NCBI RefSeq assembly: GCF_007556605.1
Contig: NZ_VJND01000003.1
Location: 1 to 64,000, forward strand
Direction: 5' to 3'
DNA: 64,000 nucleotides
From: Tepidimonas sediminis
GTDB taxonomy: Bacteria; Pseudomonadota; Gammaproteobacteria; Burkholderiales; Burkholderiaceae_C
Position 1 is the stretch's first letter, and every line of letters starts with the position of its first letter. This document shows positions 36,744 through 45,988 of this stretch, in pieces. The position numbers and the translations under genes were made by a program. The notes beneath the pieces were generated by a model. The model was not told the origin of the DNA. It made no database searches and saw only the letters and a program-made list of their open reading frames with translations.

Positions 36744-37730
36744 TCAGACGCCCCAGGCGGCCACCTGGCCGCTGGACAGCAGTGCCGCGTAACTGCCCTT
36801 GCCGAGCGCCGTCACCGCCAGCACGGCGTTGGGCCGGCTGGCGCGCTGCTTGTCGGCGCGCCGTGGCGCGTTCCAGGCGGCCTTGCGTTCGCCGCTCTTC
36901 AGGCTCCACAGGGCCACCTCGCCGCTGGCGCTGCCGGTGACGAGTCGCCGGCCGTCGGCCGTGAACGCCAGCACGGCGAAGCCCGCGCGCGCGGGGCCGA
37001 TGGCGGGCCCGGCGGGGCGTCCGTCCTCCAGGTGCCACAGCCGAACCGGCCCGATGCCGGGGGCGGCGGCCAGTACCCGTTCGTCCGGCGACAGCGCCAG
37101 CGCGCGGATCGGCGCGCCCAGCGCCCAGCGGTGACGCGCCGTGCCGTCGGCCAGATCCCACACGCGCACCACGCCGTCGTCGCTGCCGGTGACGCCAAGC
37201 CGCCCGTCGGCCGTCAGCGCCACGCAGCCGATGGCGGCGTTCTGCCGGATCGGCGCCGGCCGGCCCTGCCGCGGCGGCGGCAGGTGCCAGGCCACCATGC
37301 CCTGCGTGCCGATGAGCAGGTGCTCGGCGTCGCCCGTCAGCGCCACCGCGCGGATCGGGCTGCCGAGCTCCCACGGGCCGACGTGGCGCTGACGTGCCGG
37401 CTGCCACAGGTGCAGCCGGCTGCCGGCGGCGGTGGCCAGCCAGGCCCCGTCCGGCGCGGCCGCGCAGGCACGTACCGCGGCGGCCCCGGAGGGCTCGGGA
37501 GCCTCGTGCGCGAAGCGCGCCAGCTGGCGCTCGTCGCGCCACTGCCACAGCGTCGCCTCGCCCTGCAGCGTGCCGGCCAGCACCTGCTCGCCCTGCGCCA
37601 GAAAGCAGCCGCACTGCACCCCGGCGGCGGCCACCGGAAACAGCGCCGGCGCCGCCGCATCGGCCGCGCGGCCCAGCAGGAGCAGCGGTGCCGCCAGCAG
37701 CGCGCGGCGTGGGAGCAGGGGGCGTGACAT
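36744..37730 (-). CDS. WD40-repeat-like exported protein
   Basis: The 328-residue protein has an N-terminal leader with twin arginines ([15 protein letters not shown]) and then repeats resembling WD40 or quinoprotein propeller blades: [50 protein letters not shown]. About six or seven blades can be counted. It likely folds as a beta-propeller outside the cytoplasm and could be a scaffold; partners are unknown. ATG at 37730 is favoured because it begins the leader. It sits in reverse between infC and rpmI, splitting the translation operon, and its start overlaps the rpmI promoter region. Confidence 0.8.
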   Translation of the reverse strand: MSRPLLPRRALLAAPLLLLGRAADAAAPALFPVAAAGVQCGCFLAQGEQVLAGTLQGEATLWQWRDERQLARFAHEAPEPSGAAAVRACAAAPDGAWLATAAGSRLHLWQPARQRHVGPWELGSPIRAVALTGDAEHLLIGTQGMVAWHLPPPRQGRPAPIRQNAAIGCVALTADGRLGVTGSDDGVVRVWDLADGTARHRWALGAPIRALALSPDERVLAAAPGIGPVRLWHLEDGRPAGPAIGPARAGFAVLAFTADGRRLVTGSASGEVALWSLKSGERKAAWNAPRRADKQRASRPNAVLAVTALGKGSYAALLSSGQVAAWGV

Positions 37731-37741
37731 GGCCGAAAGTG

Positions 37742-37747
37742 TATAAT
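37742..37747 (+). promoter_or_regulatory. -10 box of the rpmI-rplT-pheST promoter
   Basis: A perfect TATAAT lies about 130 bp before rpmI and 12 bp upstream of the divergent WD40 start. The -35 position shows no good match. The 120-nt leader that follows is long enough for L20-type autoregulation, but no specific element was recognised. Confidence 0.65.
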
Positions 37748-37870
37748 GGCTGGCTTTCAGCAGAAGCGGCGGACAGGGCCAGGCTCGAAGCGAAGACCGT
37801 GCGCGGTGGGCAGCCGCGGCGGCGCCTTGCGGCCGCAATCCACCTCCACTCGATCCACGAGGAAGCCATC

Positions 37871-38074
37871 ATGCCCAAGATGAAGACCAAGAGCAGCGCG
37901 AAGAAGCGTTTTCGCGTGCGTCCCGGCGGCACGGTCAAGCGTGCGCAGGCGTTCAAGCGCCACATCCTGACAAAGAAGACGACCAAGAACAAGCGCCAGC
38001 TGCGCGGCCCGGCCAACGTGCATGAGCGTGATCTGGGTCACGTCGCCCAGATGATGCCCTACGCGGGTCTGTGA
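37871..38074 (+). CDS. rpmI: 50S ribosomal protein L35
   Basis: This 67-residue basic protein is L35: [20 protein letters not shown], then [17 protein letters not shown] and [18 protein letters not shown] upstream supports the start. rplT follows after 38 bp, as almost always. Confidence 0.98.
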   Translation: MPKMKTKSSAKKRFRVRPGGTVKRAQAFKRHILTKKTTKNKRQLRGPANVHERDLGHVAQMMPYAGL

Positions 38075-38112
38075 CCGCGGGTCGTCCCTGACGAACGGAA
38101 AAGGAGCAAGCC

Positions 38113-38484
38113 ATGCCTCGCGTCAAACGTGGTGTCACCGCGCGTGCCCGCCACAAGAAGGTCCTCGCCCTGGCCAAGGGCTTCCGCGGTCGCCGCAAGA
38201 ATGTCTTCCGCGTCGCCAAGCAGGCGGTGATGAAGGCGCAGCAGTACGCCTACCGCGACCGCCGTACCCGCAAGCGCGTCTTTCGCCAGCTCTGGATCGC
38301 CCGCATCAACGCCGCGGCGCGCGAGCTGGGTCTGACCTACAGCCAGTTCGCCAACGGCCTGCGCAAGGCCGCCATCGAGATCGACCGCAAGGTGCTGGCC
38401 GATCTGGCCGTGCACGACAAGGCGGCGTTCGCCGCCATCGTCGAGCGCGTCAAGGCCGGGCTGGCGCAGGGCGCGGCGGCCTGA
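38113..38484 (+). CDS. rplT: 50S ribosomal protein L20
   Basis: L20 (123 residues) starts [23 protein letters not shown] and continues [22 protein letters not shown]. It binds 23S rRNA early in assembly and in other bacteria represses its own operon. AAAAGGAG precedes the ATG. A terminator-like hairpin follows, before pheS. Confidence 0.98.
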   Translation: MPRVKRGVTARARHKKVLALAKGFRGRRKNVFRVAKQAVMKAQQYAYRDRRTRKRVFRQLWIARINAAARELGLTYSQFANGLRKAAIEIDRKVLADLAVHDKAAFAAIVERVKAGLAQGAAA

Positions 38485-38533
38485 CGGCGCCACCGCGCGG
38501 TGCGGCGTGGTCGCCGCGCCGGATGCTTTCGAC

Positions 38534-38570
38534 GGGCCAGCGGCCGCCACGGACGCTGGCCCTTCGTTTT
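38534..38570 (+). terminator. Terminator or attenuator between rplT and pheS
   Basis: GGGCCAGCG (38534-38542) pairs perfectly with CGCTGGCCC (38554-38562), with an 11-nt loop, followed by TTCGTTTT. It lies 49 nt after rplT and 42 nt before pheS. It may end the ribosomal-protein transcript partially or regulate pheST; no Phe-rich leader peptide was found upstream. Confidence 0.75.
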
Positions 38571-38611
38571 GGGGCCGCCGGCACGGCCCCGTCCCATCGA
38601 CGGATCCCGGC

Positions 38612-39682
38612 ATGAACGATCTGGATACCCTGGTGCAGGCGGCGCGCACGCAGTTCGCGCAGGCCCGGACCGCGCCCGAACTCGAGAACGCCAAGGCGCG
38701 CTTCCTCGGCAAGAGCGGCGCGCTGACCGAGCGCATGAAGGGGCTGGCGGCGCTGAGCCCCGAGGACAGGAAGGCCGCCGGTGCGGCGATCAACGCCGCC
38801 AAGCAGGCCATCGAGGCGGCGCTGCAGGCGCGCCGCGCCGAGCTGGCCGAGGCCGAGCTGCAGCGCCAGCTGGCCGCCGAGGCGCTGGACGTGACGCTGC
38901 CGGGGCGCCAGCGCGGCCAGGGCGGCCTGCATCCGGTAAGCCTGACGCTGGAGCGCATCGAGGCGATCTTCGGCTCGATGGGCTTCGAGGTCGCCGACGG
39001 GCCGGAGATCGAGACCGACTGGTTCAACTTCACCGCGCTCAACACGCCGGCGGACCACCCGGCGCGCTCGATGCACGACACCTTCTACGTCGAGGGCGGC
39101 ACGCCCGAGGCGCCGCTGCTGCTGCGTACGCACACCAGCCCGATGCAAATCCGCCACGCGGTGCAGCACGTCAAGCGCGCGCGCGCGGCAGCCGGCGACG
39201 ACGGGGTGGAGCCGTTCGCCGGCGACATGCCGGAGATCCGCGTCATCGCCCCGGGGCGCACCTACCGCGTGGACAGCGACGCCACGCACTCGCCGATGTT
39301 CCACCAGTGCGAGGGGCTGTGGATCGGCCGCAACGTCAGCTTCAAGGACCTGAAGGTGGTCTTCACGGCGTTTTGCCGCGCGTTCTTCGAGACCGACGCC
39401 CTGGCGCTGCGCTTCCGGCCGAGCTTCTTCCCGTTCACCGAGCCCAGCGCCGAGATCGACATCCAGTTCGCCCACGGTCCGCTGGCCGGACGCTGGCTGG
39501 AAGTGGCCGGCTCCGGCCAGGTGCACCCCAACGTGGTGCGCAACATGGGGCTCGATCCGGAGCATTACATCGGCTTTGCGTTCGGCATGGGTCCGGACCG
39601 GCTGACGATGCTGCGCTACGGCGTCAGCGACCTGCGGCAGTTCTTCGAGGGCGACCTGCGCTTCCTGGCGCAGTTCCGCTGA
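38612..39682 (+). CDS. pheS: Phenylalanyl-tRNA synthetase alpha subunit
   Basis: PheS carries the catalytic core of the alpha2-beta2 PheRS. The 356 residues show an N-terminal coiled coil, then [36 protein letters not shown] (motif 2 region), [21 protein letters not shown] and the C-terminal [17 protein letters not shown]. The ATG at 38612 fits the family; the frame is open further upstream but without similarity. pheT follows after 31 bp. Confidence 0.97.
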   Translation: MNDLDTLVQAARTQFAQARTAPELENAKARFLGKSGALTERMKGLAALSPEDRKAAGAAINAAKQAIEAALQARRAELAEAELQRQLAAEALDVTLPGRQRGQGGLHPVSLTLERIEAIFGSMGFEVADGPEIETDWFNFTALNTPADHPARSMHDTFYVEGGTPEAPLLLRTHTSPMQIRHAVQHVKRARAAAGDDGVEPFAGDMPEIRVIAPGRTYRVDSDATHSPMFHQCEGLWIGRNVSFKDLKVVFTAFCRAFFETDALALRFRPSFFPFTEPSAEIDIQFAHGPLAGRWLEVAGSGQVHPNVVRNMGLDPEHYIGFAFGMGPDRLTMLRYGVSDLRQFFEGDLRFLAQFR

Positions 39683-39713
39683 CGCGCCGTCCCACCCGAC
39701 GACCGAGGTCACG

Positions 39714-42134
39714 ATGCAGTTTCCCGAATCCTGGCTGCGAAGCTTCTGCAACCCGGCGCTCGCCAGCGATCAGCTGGCCGAGCTGCTGACGATGGCCGGC
39801 CTCGAGGTGGAGGAAGTGCGCCCGGTGGCGCCGCCCTTCTCCCGCGTGGTGGTGGCCGAGATCCTGAGCGCCGAGCCGCACCCCAACGCCGACCGGCTGC
39901 GCGTCTGCCGCGTCGACGCGGGGCAGGGCGAGCCGCTGCAGATCGTCTGCGGCGCCCCGAACGCGCGCGCCGGCATCCGCGTGCCGTGCGCGCTGGTGGG
40001 CGCGGTGCTGCCCCCGGGCGAGGATGGCAAGCCGTTCGAGATCCGCGTCGGCAAGCTGCGCGGGGTGGAGAGTCACGGCATGCTGTGCTCGGCGCGCGAG
40101 CTGGGCCTGTCGGACGACCACGGCGGGCTGCTGGAACTCGCCGCCGATGCGCCGGTCGGTCGCGATCTGCGCGAGGCGCTGGCGCTGGATGACCGCATCT
40201 TCACCCTCAAGCTCACGCCCAACCTCGCGCACTGCCTGAGCGTCTTCGGCGTGGCGCGCGAGGTGGCAGCGCTGACCGGCGCGCCGCTGCACGCCCCGGT
40301 GGTCGTGCCGGTTGAGCCCCGCCACGGCGAGGTGCTGCCGGTACGGATCGACGCGCCGGACCTGTGCGGGCGCTTCACCGGCCGCATCATCCGCGGCATC
40401 GACCCCACGGCCAGAACCCCCGACTGGATGGTGCAGCGCCTGGCGCGCTGCGGCCAGCGCAGCATCTCGGCGCTGGTGGACATCTCCAACTACGTGATGT
40501 TCGAGCTGGGCCGCCCGTCGCACATCTTCGACCTGGATCGCATCCACGGCGGTCTGCAGGTGCGCTGGGGCCGCGCGGGCGAGACGCTGGAGCTGCTCAA
40601 CGGCCAGACCGTCACGCTGGACGAGACGGTGGGCGTCATCGCCGACGACCGCGGGGTGGAGTCGCTGGCCGGCATCATGGGCGGGCAGGCCACGGCGGTG
40701 TCGGATGCCACGCGCAACGTCTACGTGGAGGCGGCGTTCTGGTGGCCGCGCGCGATCGCGGGCCGCGCGCGCCGCTTCAACTTCAGCACCGAGGCTGCTC
40801 ACCGCTTCGAGCGCGGGGTCGATCCGAGCACGACGCGCGAGCACGTCGAGCGCATCACGCAGCTGATCCTGGAGATCTGCGGCGGCGAGCCGGGCCCGAT
40901 CGACGACCACGTCGTCAACGTGCCGCAGCCGCAGCCGGTGACGCTGCGCGTGGCGCGCGCGGCCAGGGTGATCGGCATGCCGCTGACGCAGGCGCAGTGC
41001 GCCGAGCCGCTGCGCCGGCTGGGGCTGGAGGTGGCCGAGGGCGAGGGCGTGCTGACGGTGACGCCGCCGCCGTACCGCTTCGACCTGCAGATCGAGGAGG
41101 ATCTCATCGAGGAGGTGGCGCGCGTCATCGGTTACGACCGCCTGCCGGATACGCCGCCGCTGGCCCCGGTCGTGCCGCGCGTGCGGCCCGAGGCGCAACG
41201 CAGCGCCCATGCCGTGCGGCGCCAGCTCGCGGCGTTCGGCTATCAGGAGACGATCAACTTCAGCTTCGTCGAGGAGCGCTGGGAGCGTGACTACGCGGGC
41301 AACGAGGCGCCGATCCGGCTGCTCAACCCGATCGCCAGCCACCTGAGCGTGATGCGTTCCAGCCTGATCGGCAGCCTGCTGGCGGTGCTGCGCCACAACG
41401 TCGACCGGCGCGCGCCGCGCGTGCGCGTGTTCGAGATCGGGCGCGTGTTCCGCCGTGACCCGTCGGTGCCCGACAGCGACACGACGGTGGCCGGCATCGA
41501 CCAGCCGCTGCGCGTCGCGGGGCTGGCGTGGGGCGACGCCTGGCCGCTGCAGTGGGGCGAGCGTGCGCGGCCGGTCGATTTCTTCGACGTCAAGGGCGAC
41601 GTCGAGGCGCTGCTGGCGCCGCGCGCGGCCACCTTCGAGCCGGCGACGCACCCGGCGCTGCATCCCGGGCGCTGTGCGCGCATCGTGCTGGACGGGCGCG
41701 CCATCGGCGTCATCGGCGAGCTGCACCCGCGCTGGCGTCAGGCCGAGGGCTGGACGCAGGCGCCGGTGCTGTTCGAGCTGGAGCTGCAGGCGGTGTTGCA
41801 GCGGCCGGTGCCGCAGGCGCTGCCGATCGGCCGCCACCAGCCCGTGCAGCGCGACCTGGCGGTGGTGGTGCGCGAGGCGGTCACGCACGCCGAACTGATG
41901 GCCGCCATCGAGGCGGCCGGCCAGCCATGGCTGCGCGCGGCGGTGCTGTTCGACGTCTTCCGTCCGAAGGCGGGCGCCGCTGCGGCGGGCATGGGCGAAG
42001 GGGAGAAGAGTCTGGCGGTGCGGCTGACGCTGGAGCGTGATGAGGCCACGCTGACCGATGCCGAGATCGACGCCGCGGTGGCGGCGGTGTTGGCGTCGTT
42101 GCAACAGCGGCTGGGCGCGCGCCTGCGTGCCTGA
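39714..42134 (+). CDS. pheT: Phenylalanyl-tRNA synthetase beta subunit
   Basis: PheT (806 residues) has the N-terminal tRNA-binding EMAP-like domain (HPNADRLRVCRVDAG, about residues 40-150), B3/B4 editing region (SALVDISNYVMFELGRP), B5 domain, catalytic-like core and C-terminal FDX-ACB domain (PIGRHQPVQRDLAVVV onward). It completes PheRS together with pheS and is followed by ihfA after 26 bp, the conserved arrangement. Confidence 0.97.
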   Translation: MQFPESWLRSFCNPALASDQLAELLTMAGLEVEEVRPVAPPFSRVVVAEILSAEPHPNADRLRVCRVDAGQGEPLQIVCGAPNARAGIRVPCALVGAVLPPGEDGKPFEIRVGKLRGVESHGMLCSARELGLSDDHGGLLELAADAPVGRDLREALALDDRIFTLKLTPNLAHCLSVFGVAREVAALTGAPLHAPVVVPVEPRHGEVLPVRIDAPDLCGRFTGRIIRGIDPTARTPDWMVQRLARCGQRSISALVDISNYVMFELGRPSHIFDLDRIHGGLQVRWGRAGETLELLNGQTVTLDETVGVIADDRGVESLAGIMGGQATAVSDATRNVYVEAAFWWPRAIAGRARRFNFSTEAAHRFERGVDPSTTREHVERITQLILEICGGEPGPIDDHVVNVPQPQPVTLRVARAARVIGMPLTQAQCAEPLRRLGLEVAEGEGVLTVTPPPYRFDLQIEEDLIEEVARVIGYDRLPDTPPLAPVVPRVRPEAQRSAHAVRRQLAAFGYQETINFSFVEERWERDYAGNEAPIRLLNPIASHLSVMRSSLIGSLLAVLRHNVDRRAPRVRVFEIGRVFRRDPSVPDSDTTVAGIDQPLRVAGLAWGDAWPLQWGERARPVDFFDVKGDVEALLAPRAATFEPATHPALHPGRCARIVLDGRAIGVIGELHPRWRQAEGWTQAPVLFELELQAVLQRPVPQALPIGRHQPVQRDLAVVVREAVTHAELMAAIEAAGQPWLRAAVLFDVFRPKAGAAAAGMGEGEKSLAVRLTLERDEATLTDAEIDAAVAAVLASLQQRLGARLRA

Positions 42135-42160
42135 GGTGGCATGCTGCTAGCATAGTGCGC

Positions 42161-42511
42161 ATGACTGCCCGATCCCGCGAACGTGGTCCGGCTGGTGCCG
42201 GGCCGCACGACGATGCGCCGACGCTGACGAAGGCCGAGCTGGCGCAGGCGCTGCACGAGCGTATCGGCTTCAGCAAGCGCGAGTCCAGGGAGCTGGTCGA
42301 CGCCTTCTTCGCCATCGTGGCCGAGCGGCTGGTGGCCGGCGAGGCGGTGCGCATCGCCGGCTTCGGCCAGTTCGGCGTGCGCGACAAGGCACCGCGACCG
42401 GGCCGCAACCCGCGCACCGGCGAGCTGGTGCCGATCGCCGCCCGGCGCGTCGTTACCTTCCACGCCAGCCCCAAGCTCAAGGAAGCGCTGCAGGCCGGTG
42501 CCGCGCCGTGA
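42161..42511 (+). CDS. ihfA: Integration host factor alpha subunit
   Basis: IHF-alpha (116 residues) bends DNA as a heterodimer with IHF-beta. The core LTKAELAQALHERIGFSKRESRELVDAFF and the DNA-intercalating arm GRNPRTGELVP are typical. About 22 residues of unusual N-terminal extension precede the core if ATG 42161 is used; GTG 42155 is an alternative. TAGCAT at 42148-42153 could be an own -10. The 3' end overlaps the convergent transporter gene by 35 bp. Confidence 0.95.
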   Translation: MTARSRERGPAGAGPHDDAPTLTKAELAQALHERIGFSKRESRELVDAFFAIVAERLVAGEAVRIAGFGQFGVRDKAPRPGRNPRTGELVPIAARRVVTFHASPKLKEALQAGAAP

Positions 42512-43379
42512 GGCGGGCCGGATCGACGAACCCGGTGGCCAGCGCCACCCCGGCCAGGATCACCGCGCCGCAGCCGACCATCCATGGCGTGACCGGCTCG
42601 TCCAGCAGCACGGCGCCATAGCCGATCGCAAACAGCGGGATCAGGAACGTGACGGTCAGCGTTCGCGCCGGGCCGGCCGACTCGATCAGGCGGTAGAAGA
42701 TCAGGTAGGCCAGCGCCGTGCACACCAGCCCCGCGGCGAGCACCGCCAGCCACGCACGGGCGCTGACCGGCCCGGCGGGCCAAGTCAGCCATGCCGGTGT
42801 CAGCAGGCCCAGCGCGGCGCCGATCTGGCTGCCGGTGGCGGTGGCCACCGGGGCGATGCCCATCAGGTGCTTCTTCGTGTAACTGGCCGCGATCGCGTAC
42901 AGCACGGTGGCCGCCAGGCACGCCACCACCGCCCAGCCGGTGCCCCCGGACTGGAAGCTGGCCTTGTTCCATGACAGCAGGGCCACGCCGGTGAAACCCA
43001 GCGCCAGGCCCAGCGCGCGCCAGCACCCCGGACGCTCGCCAAGCCACAGCCACGCCACCACCGCGCCGAAGAGCGGCACGGTGGCGTTGAGGATCGCCGC
43101 CAGGCCGGTGCTGATCGACAGCACCGCGTAGGCGAACAGGCCGAACGGGATGCCGGCATTGATCAGGCCGACGAACAGGATGCGGCCACCGTGGCGGCGC
43201 AGCGTACGCCAGTGTCCGCCCAGCAGCAGCACCGGCAGCAGCGCCACGCTGGCCACCGCCACGCGCAGCCAGGCGGTGGCCACCGGCCCGAACTCCAGCG
43301 CGGCCTGGCGCGTGAACAGGAACGAGGCGCCCCACAGGGCGGCGAGCAGGACGAATTCGGCGGCGAGCTTGGGCGACAT
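42477..43379 (-). CDS. EamA/DMT-family transporter
   Basis: This 300-residue inner-membrane protein has about ten hydrophobic segments in two EamA repeats (for example FVLLAALWGASFLFTR, GLINAGIPFGLFAYAVLSIS, and later AWLAVLAAGLVCTALAYLIFYRL). The repeat motif with LNATVPLFGAVVAWLWLGERP is characteristic. Such proteins export metabolites or amino acids; the substrate cannot be told. ATG 43379 starts right before the first membrane segment; ATG 43415 is possible. Confidence 0.88.
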   Translation of the reverse strand: MSPKLAAEFVLLAALWGASFLFTRQAALEFGPVATAWLRVAVASVALLPVLLLGGHWRTLRRHGGRILFVGLINAGIPFGLFAYAVLSISTGLAAILNATVPLFGAVVAWLWLGERPGCWRALGLALGFTGVALLSWNKASFQSGGTGWAVVACLAATVLYAIAASYTKKHLMGIAPVATATGSQIGAALGLLTPAWLTWPAGPVSARAWLAVLAAGLVCTALAYLIFYRLIESAGPARTLTVTFLIPLFAIGYGAVLLDEPVTPWMVGCGAVILAGVALATGFVDPARLTARHRPAALP

Positions 43380-43443
43380 CGGCAAGGCGGCAGGCGGCCC
43401 CGCAGGGTGCCGCATGAAGCGAGGCGGCGATCTTAAGCCCTTC

Positions 43444-43449
43444 TACAAT
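43444..43449 (+). promoter_or_regulatory. Candidate -10 box of the phosphohexomutase gene
   Basis: TACAAT lies 37 bp before ATG 43486. A start at about 43456 would leave ATG 43465 with almost no leader, which is why the second ATG is preferred. No good -35 was seen. Confidence 0.4.
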
Positions 43450-43485
43450 GGCACCCTGTCCCCGATGCAGCCATCGCCCGTTCGC

Positions 43486-44880
43486 ATGACCGACGCCTTT
43501 CGTCCTCCTGCTCACGTCTTCAAGGCCTACGACATCCGCGGCGTCGTGCCCGACGATCTCGACGCGGACTTCGCGCGCGCGCTCGGGCGGGTGTTCGGGG
43601 CGCGTGCGGCGGCGCTGGGTGAGCGCACCGTGGCGGTCGGACGCGACGGGCGGCTGTCCAGTCCGATGCTGGCCGAGGCGCTGATCGAGGGCCTGCTCGA
43701 GGCCGGCGTCAATGTGCTCGACGTCGGCATGGTCACGACGCCGATGCTCTATTTCGCGGCCAGCACGCGCTGCGCCAGCGGCATCCAGGTGACCGGCAGC
43801 CACAACCCGAAGGACCACAACGGCTTCAAGATGGTGCTGGCGGGGCGCGCGATCCACGGCGACGAGATCCAGGCGCTGCGCGCGGCGATGGAAAGCGGCG
43901 CCCTGGCGGCGTCCGGGCGCGGGCGGGCGCACCGGCTGGACATCCAGCCCGAATACCTCGCGCGCATCGCCGGCGACGTGCGTCTGGCGCGGCCGCTCAA
44001 GCTCGTGATCGACTGCGGCAACGGTGTCACCGGCGCCAGCGCCCCCGACCTCTTCCGGGCGCTGGGCTGCGACGTCACGGTGCTGTACGGCGAGGTCGAC
44101 GGCGAGTTCCCGAACCACCATCCGGATCCGTCCAAGCCCGAGAACCTGCGCGACCTGATCGCCGCCCTGCAGCGCACGGGCGCCGATCTGGGTTTTTCCT
44201 TCGACGGTGACGGCGACCGGCTGGGCGTCGTCACGCCCAGCGGGCAGAACATTTTTCCGGACCGGCAGCTGATGCTGTTCGCGCAGGACGTCCTGCAGCG
44301 CGTGCCGGGGGGGACCATCGTCTTCGACGTCAAGTGCAGCCAGCGGCTGGCGCCGGCGATCCGCGCCGCCGGCGGCGTGCCGCTGATGCACAGGACCGGC
44401 CACAGCCTGATCAAGGCCAAGATGCGCGAGGTCGGCGCGCCGCTGGGCGGCGAAATGAGCGGGCACATCTTCTTCCAGGAGCGCTGGTATGGCTTCGACG
44501 ACGGCAGCTACGCCGGCGCGCGGCTGCTGGAAATCCTGAGCCGCCATCCCGACCCGGGCGCGGTGCTGGAGGCGCTGCCGACCAGCCACGCGACGCCGGA
44601 GCTCAACGTCGCCTGCGCCGAGGGCGAGCCGCACCGCATCGTCGCCCAGCTGCAACGCCTGGCGCGCTTCGATCCCCCGGCCGAGGTCAGCACGGTGGAC
44701 GGCGTGCGGGTGGACTGGCCGGACGGCTTCGGCCTCATCCGCGCCTCCAACACCACGCCGGTGCTGGTGCTGCGCTTCGAGGGGCACACGCCCGAGGCGC
44801 TGGCGCGCATCGAGGCCGAAATGATGGCGCTGCTGCGCCGCGTCAAGCCGGACGCCGAGGTCGGCGCGGCGGCGCATTGA
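43486..44880 (+). CDS. Phosphomannomutase/phosphoglucomutase (AlgC/ManB type)
   Basis: The 464-residue alpha-D-phosphohexomutase interconverts hexose 6- and 1-phosphates for LPS and other glycans. Seen: FKAYDIRG, VAVGRDGRLS, the phosphoserine loop TGSHNPKDHNGFK, the metal loop FSFDGDGDRLG, GEMSGHIFF, and the phosphate site RASNTTPVL. It is followed after 10 bp by a glycosyltransferase and then waaA, consistent with a role in LPS-core sugar supply. Whether mannose or glucose is the main substrate cannot be told. Confidence 0.93.
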   Translation: MTDAFRPPAHVFKAYDIRGVVPDDLDADFARALGRVFGARAAALGERTVAVGRDGRLSSPMLAEALIEGLLEAGVNVLDVGMVTTPMLYFAASTRCASGIQVTGSHNPKDHNGFKMVLAGRAIHGDEIQALRAAMESGALAASGRGRAHRLDIQPEYLARIAGDVRLARPLKLVIDCGNGVTGASAPDLFRALGCDVTVLYGEVDGEFPNHHPDPSKPENLRDLIAALQRTGADLGFSFDGDGDRLGVVTPSGQNIFPDRQLMLFAQDVLQRVPGGTIVFDVKCSQRLAPAIRAAGGVPLMHRTGHSLIKAKMREVGAPLGGEMSGHIFFQERWYGFDDGSYAGARLLEILSRHPDPGAVLEALPTSHATPELNVACAEGEPHRIVAQLQRLARFDPPAEVSTVDGVRVDWPDGFGLIRASNTTPVLVLRFEGHTPEALARIEAEMMALLRRVKPDAEVGAAAH

Positions 44881-44890
44881 CGCGGCGCCC

Positions 44891-45988
44891 GTGTGGAAAG
44901 CCGCCGTGGCCGACGCCGTTTCCGCCATCCTCCATCCGGATCCCGACCCGGAGGTCATCGTCTTCAACCTGAAGCGGCGCTACACCGGGGTGTCGGCCAC
45001 CGTCAACGCGCTGGTGCCGATCCAGGCGCGCCAGTGGCGGCTGGCGTACTGCGGCACGCCGCTGCCGCACGGCATGCCGGGCCTGACGCTGCGGCAGGCC
45101 ATCGCCCTGTCGCGCCGGCCGCCGGCGGGGCGGCCGTTCCGTATCTGGCACGTGCGCCGCGACCACGAGATGGCCGCGGGCCTGTGGGCGCGCGACGTGC
45201 TGCGGCTGCCGGTGCGGCTGGTGTTCACTTCGGCGGCACAGCACCGGCACGGTTGGTTTCCGCGCTGGCTGATCAGCCGCATGGACGCCGTGATCGCCAC
45301 CACGCCGAAGGCCGCCAGCTTCGTGCCCAACACCACGGCGGTGGTGCCGCACGGCATCGACCTGGCGCGCTTCTCTCCGCCGCCGGACAAACTGGCGGCC
45401 TGGGCCGACAGCGGCCTGCCGGGGCGCGTCGGCGTCGGCGTGTTCGGGCGCGTGAGGCCCGACAAAGGCACCGACGTGTTCGTCGATGCGATGATCGCCG
45501 CGCTGCCGCACCTGCCGGACGTGACGGCGGTGATCGCGGGCCGCGCGATGCCGCAGCATGAGGCCTACCAGCGCGCGCTGCAGGCGCGCATCGACGCGGC
45601 GGGCCTCGCGGATCGCATCCGCTTCCTCGGCGAGGTGCCGGCGGCCGAGGTGCACCGCTGGTACCAGCGCTGCCTCGTCTGCGTGGCCTGCCCGCGCTAC
45701 GAGCCCTTTGGCCTGACGCCGTTCGAGGCGGCGGCGTGCGGCTGCGCCGTGGTGTGCTCGCGCACCGGGGCGTTCGAGGAGCTGGTGCAGCCCGGCGTCA
45801 ACGGCGCACTGGTGGACACCGGCGACGCCGCAGGGCTGGCCGCGGCGCTGCGGCAGGTGCTGGCCGATCCGCAGGCTGCCGCCCGCATGGGGCAGGCCGC
45901 GCGCGCGCGGGTGGCCGAGCGCTTCTCGCTCGAGCGCGAGGCGGCCGGCATCGGGGCGGTGTATGCGCGGCTGTTCGAGCAGGGTTGA
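44891..45988 (+). CDS. GT4-family glycosyltransferase, probably LPS core
   Basis: The 365-residue protein has the two-lobed GT-B pattern of family GT4: VVPHGIDLARFSPP in the linker, VGVFGRVRPDKGTDVFVDAM, and the nucleotide-sugar motif CPRYEPFGLTPFEAAACG with the EX7E glutamates. It starts at GTG 44891, 10 bp after the phosphohexomutase, and overlaps waaA by 26 nt. The position before waaA suggests addition of a core hexose or heptose to LPS; the exact sugar is unknown. Confidence 0.88.
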   Translation: MWKAAVADAVSAILHPDPDPEVIVFNLKRRYTGVSATVNALVPIQARQWRLAYCGTPLPHGMPGLTLRQAIALSRRPPAGRPFRIWHVRRDHEMAAGLWARDVLRLPVRLVFTSAAQHRHGWFPRWLISRMDAVIATTPKAASFVPNTTAVVPHGIDLARFSPPPDKLAAWADSGLPGRVGVGVFGRVRPDKGTDVFVDAMIAALPHLPDVTAVIAGRAMPQHEAYQRALQARIDAAGLADRIRFLGEVPAAEVHRWYQRCLVCVACPRYEPFGLTPFEAAACGCAVVCSRTGAFEELVQPGVNGALVDTGDAAGLAAALRQVLADPQAAARMGQAARARVAERFSLEREAAGIGAVYARLFEQG

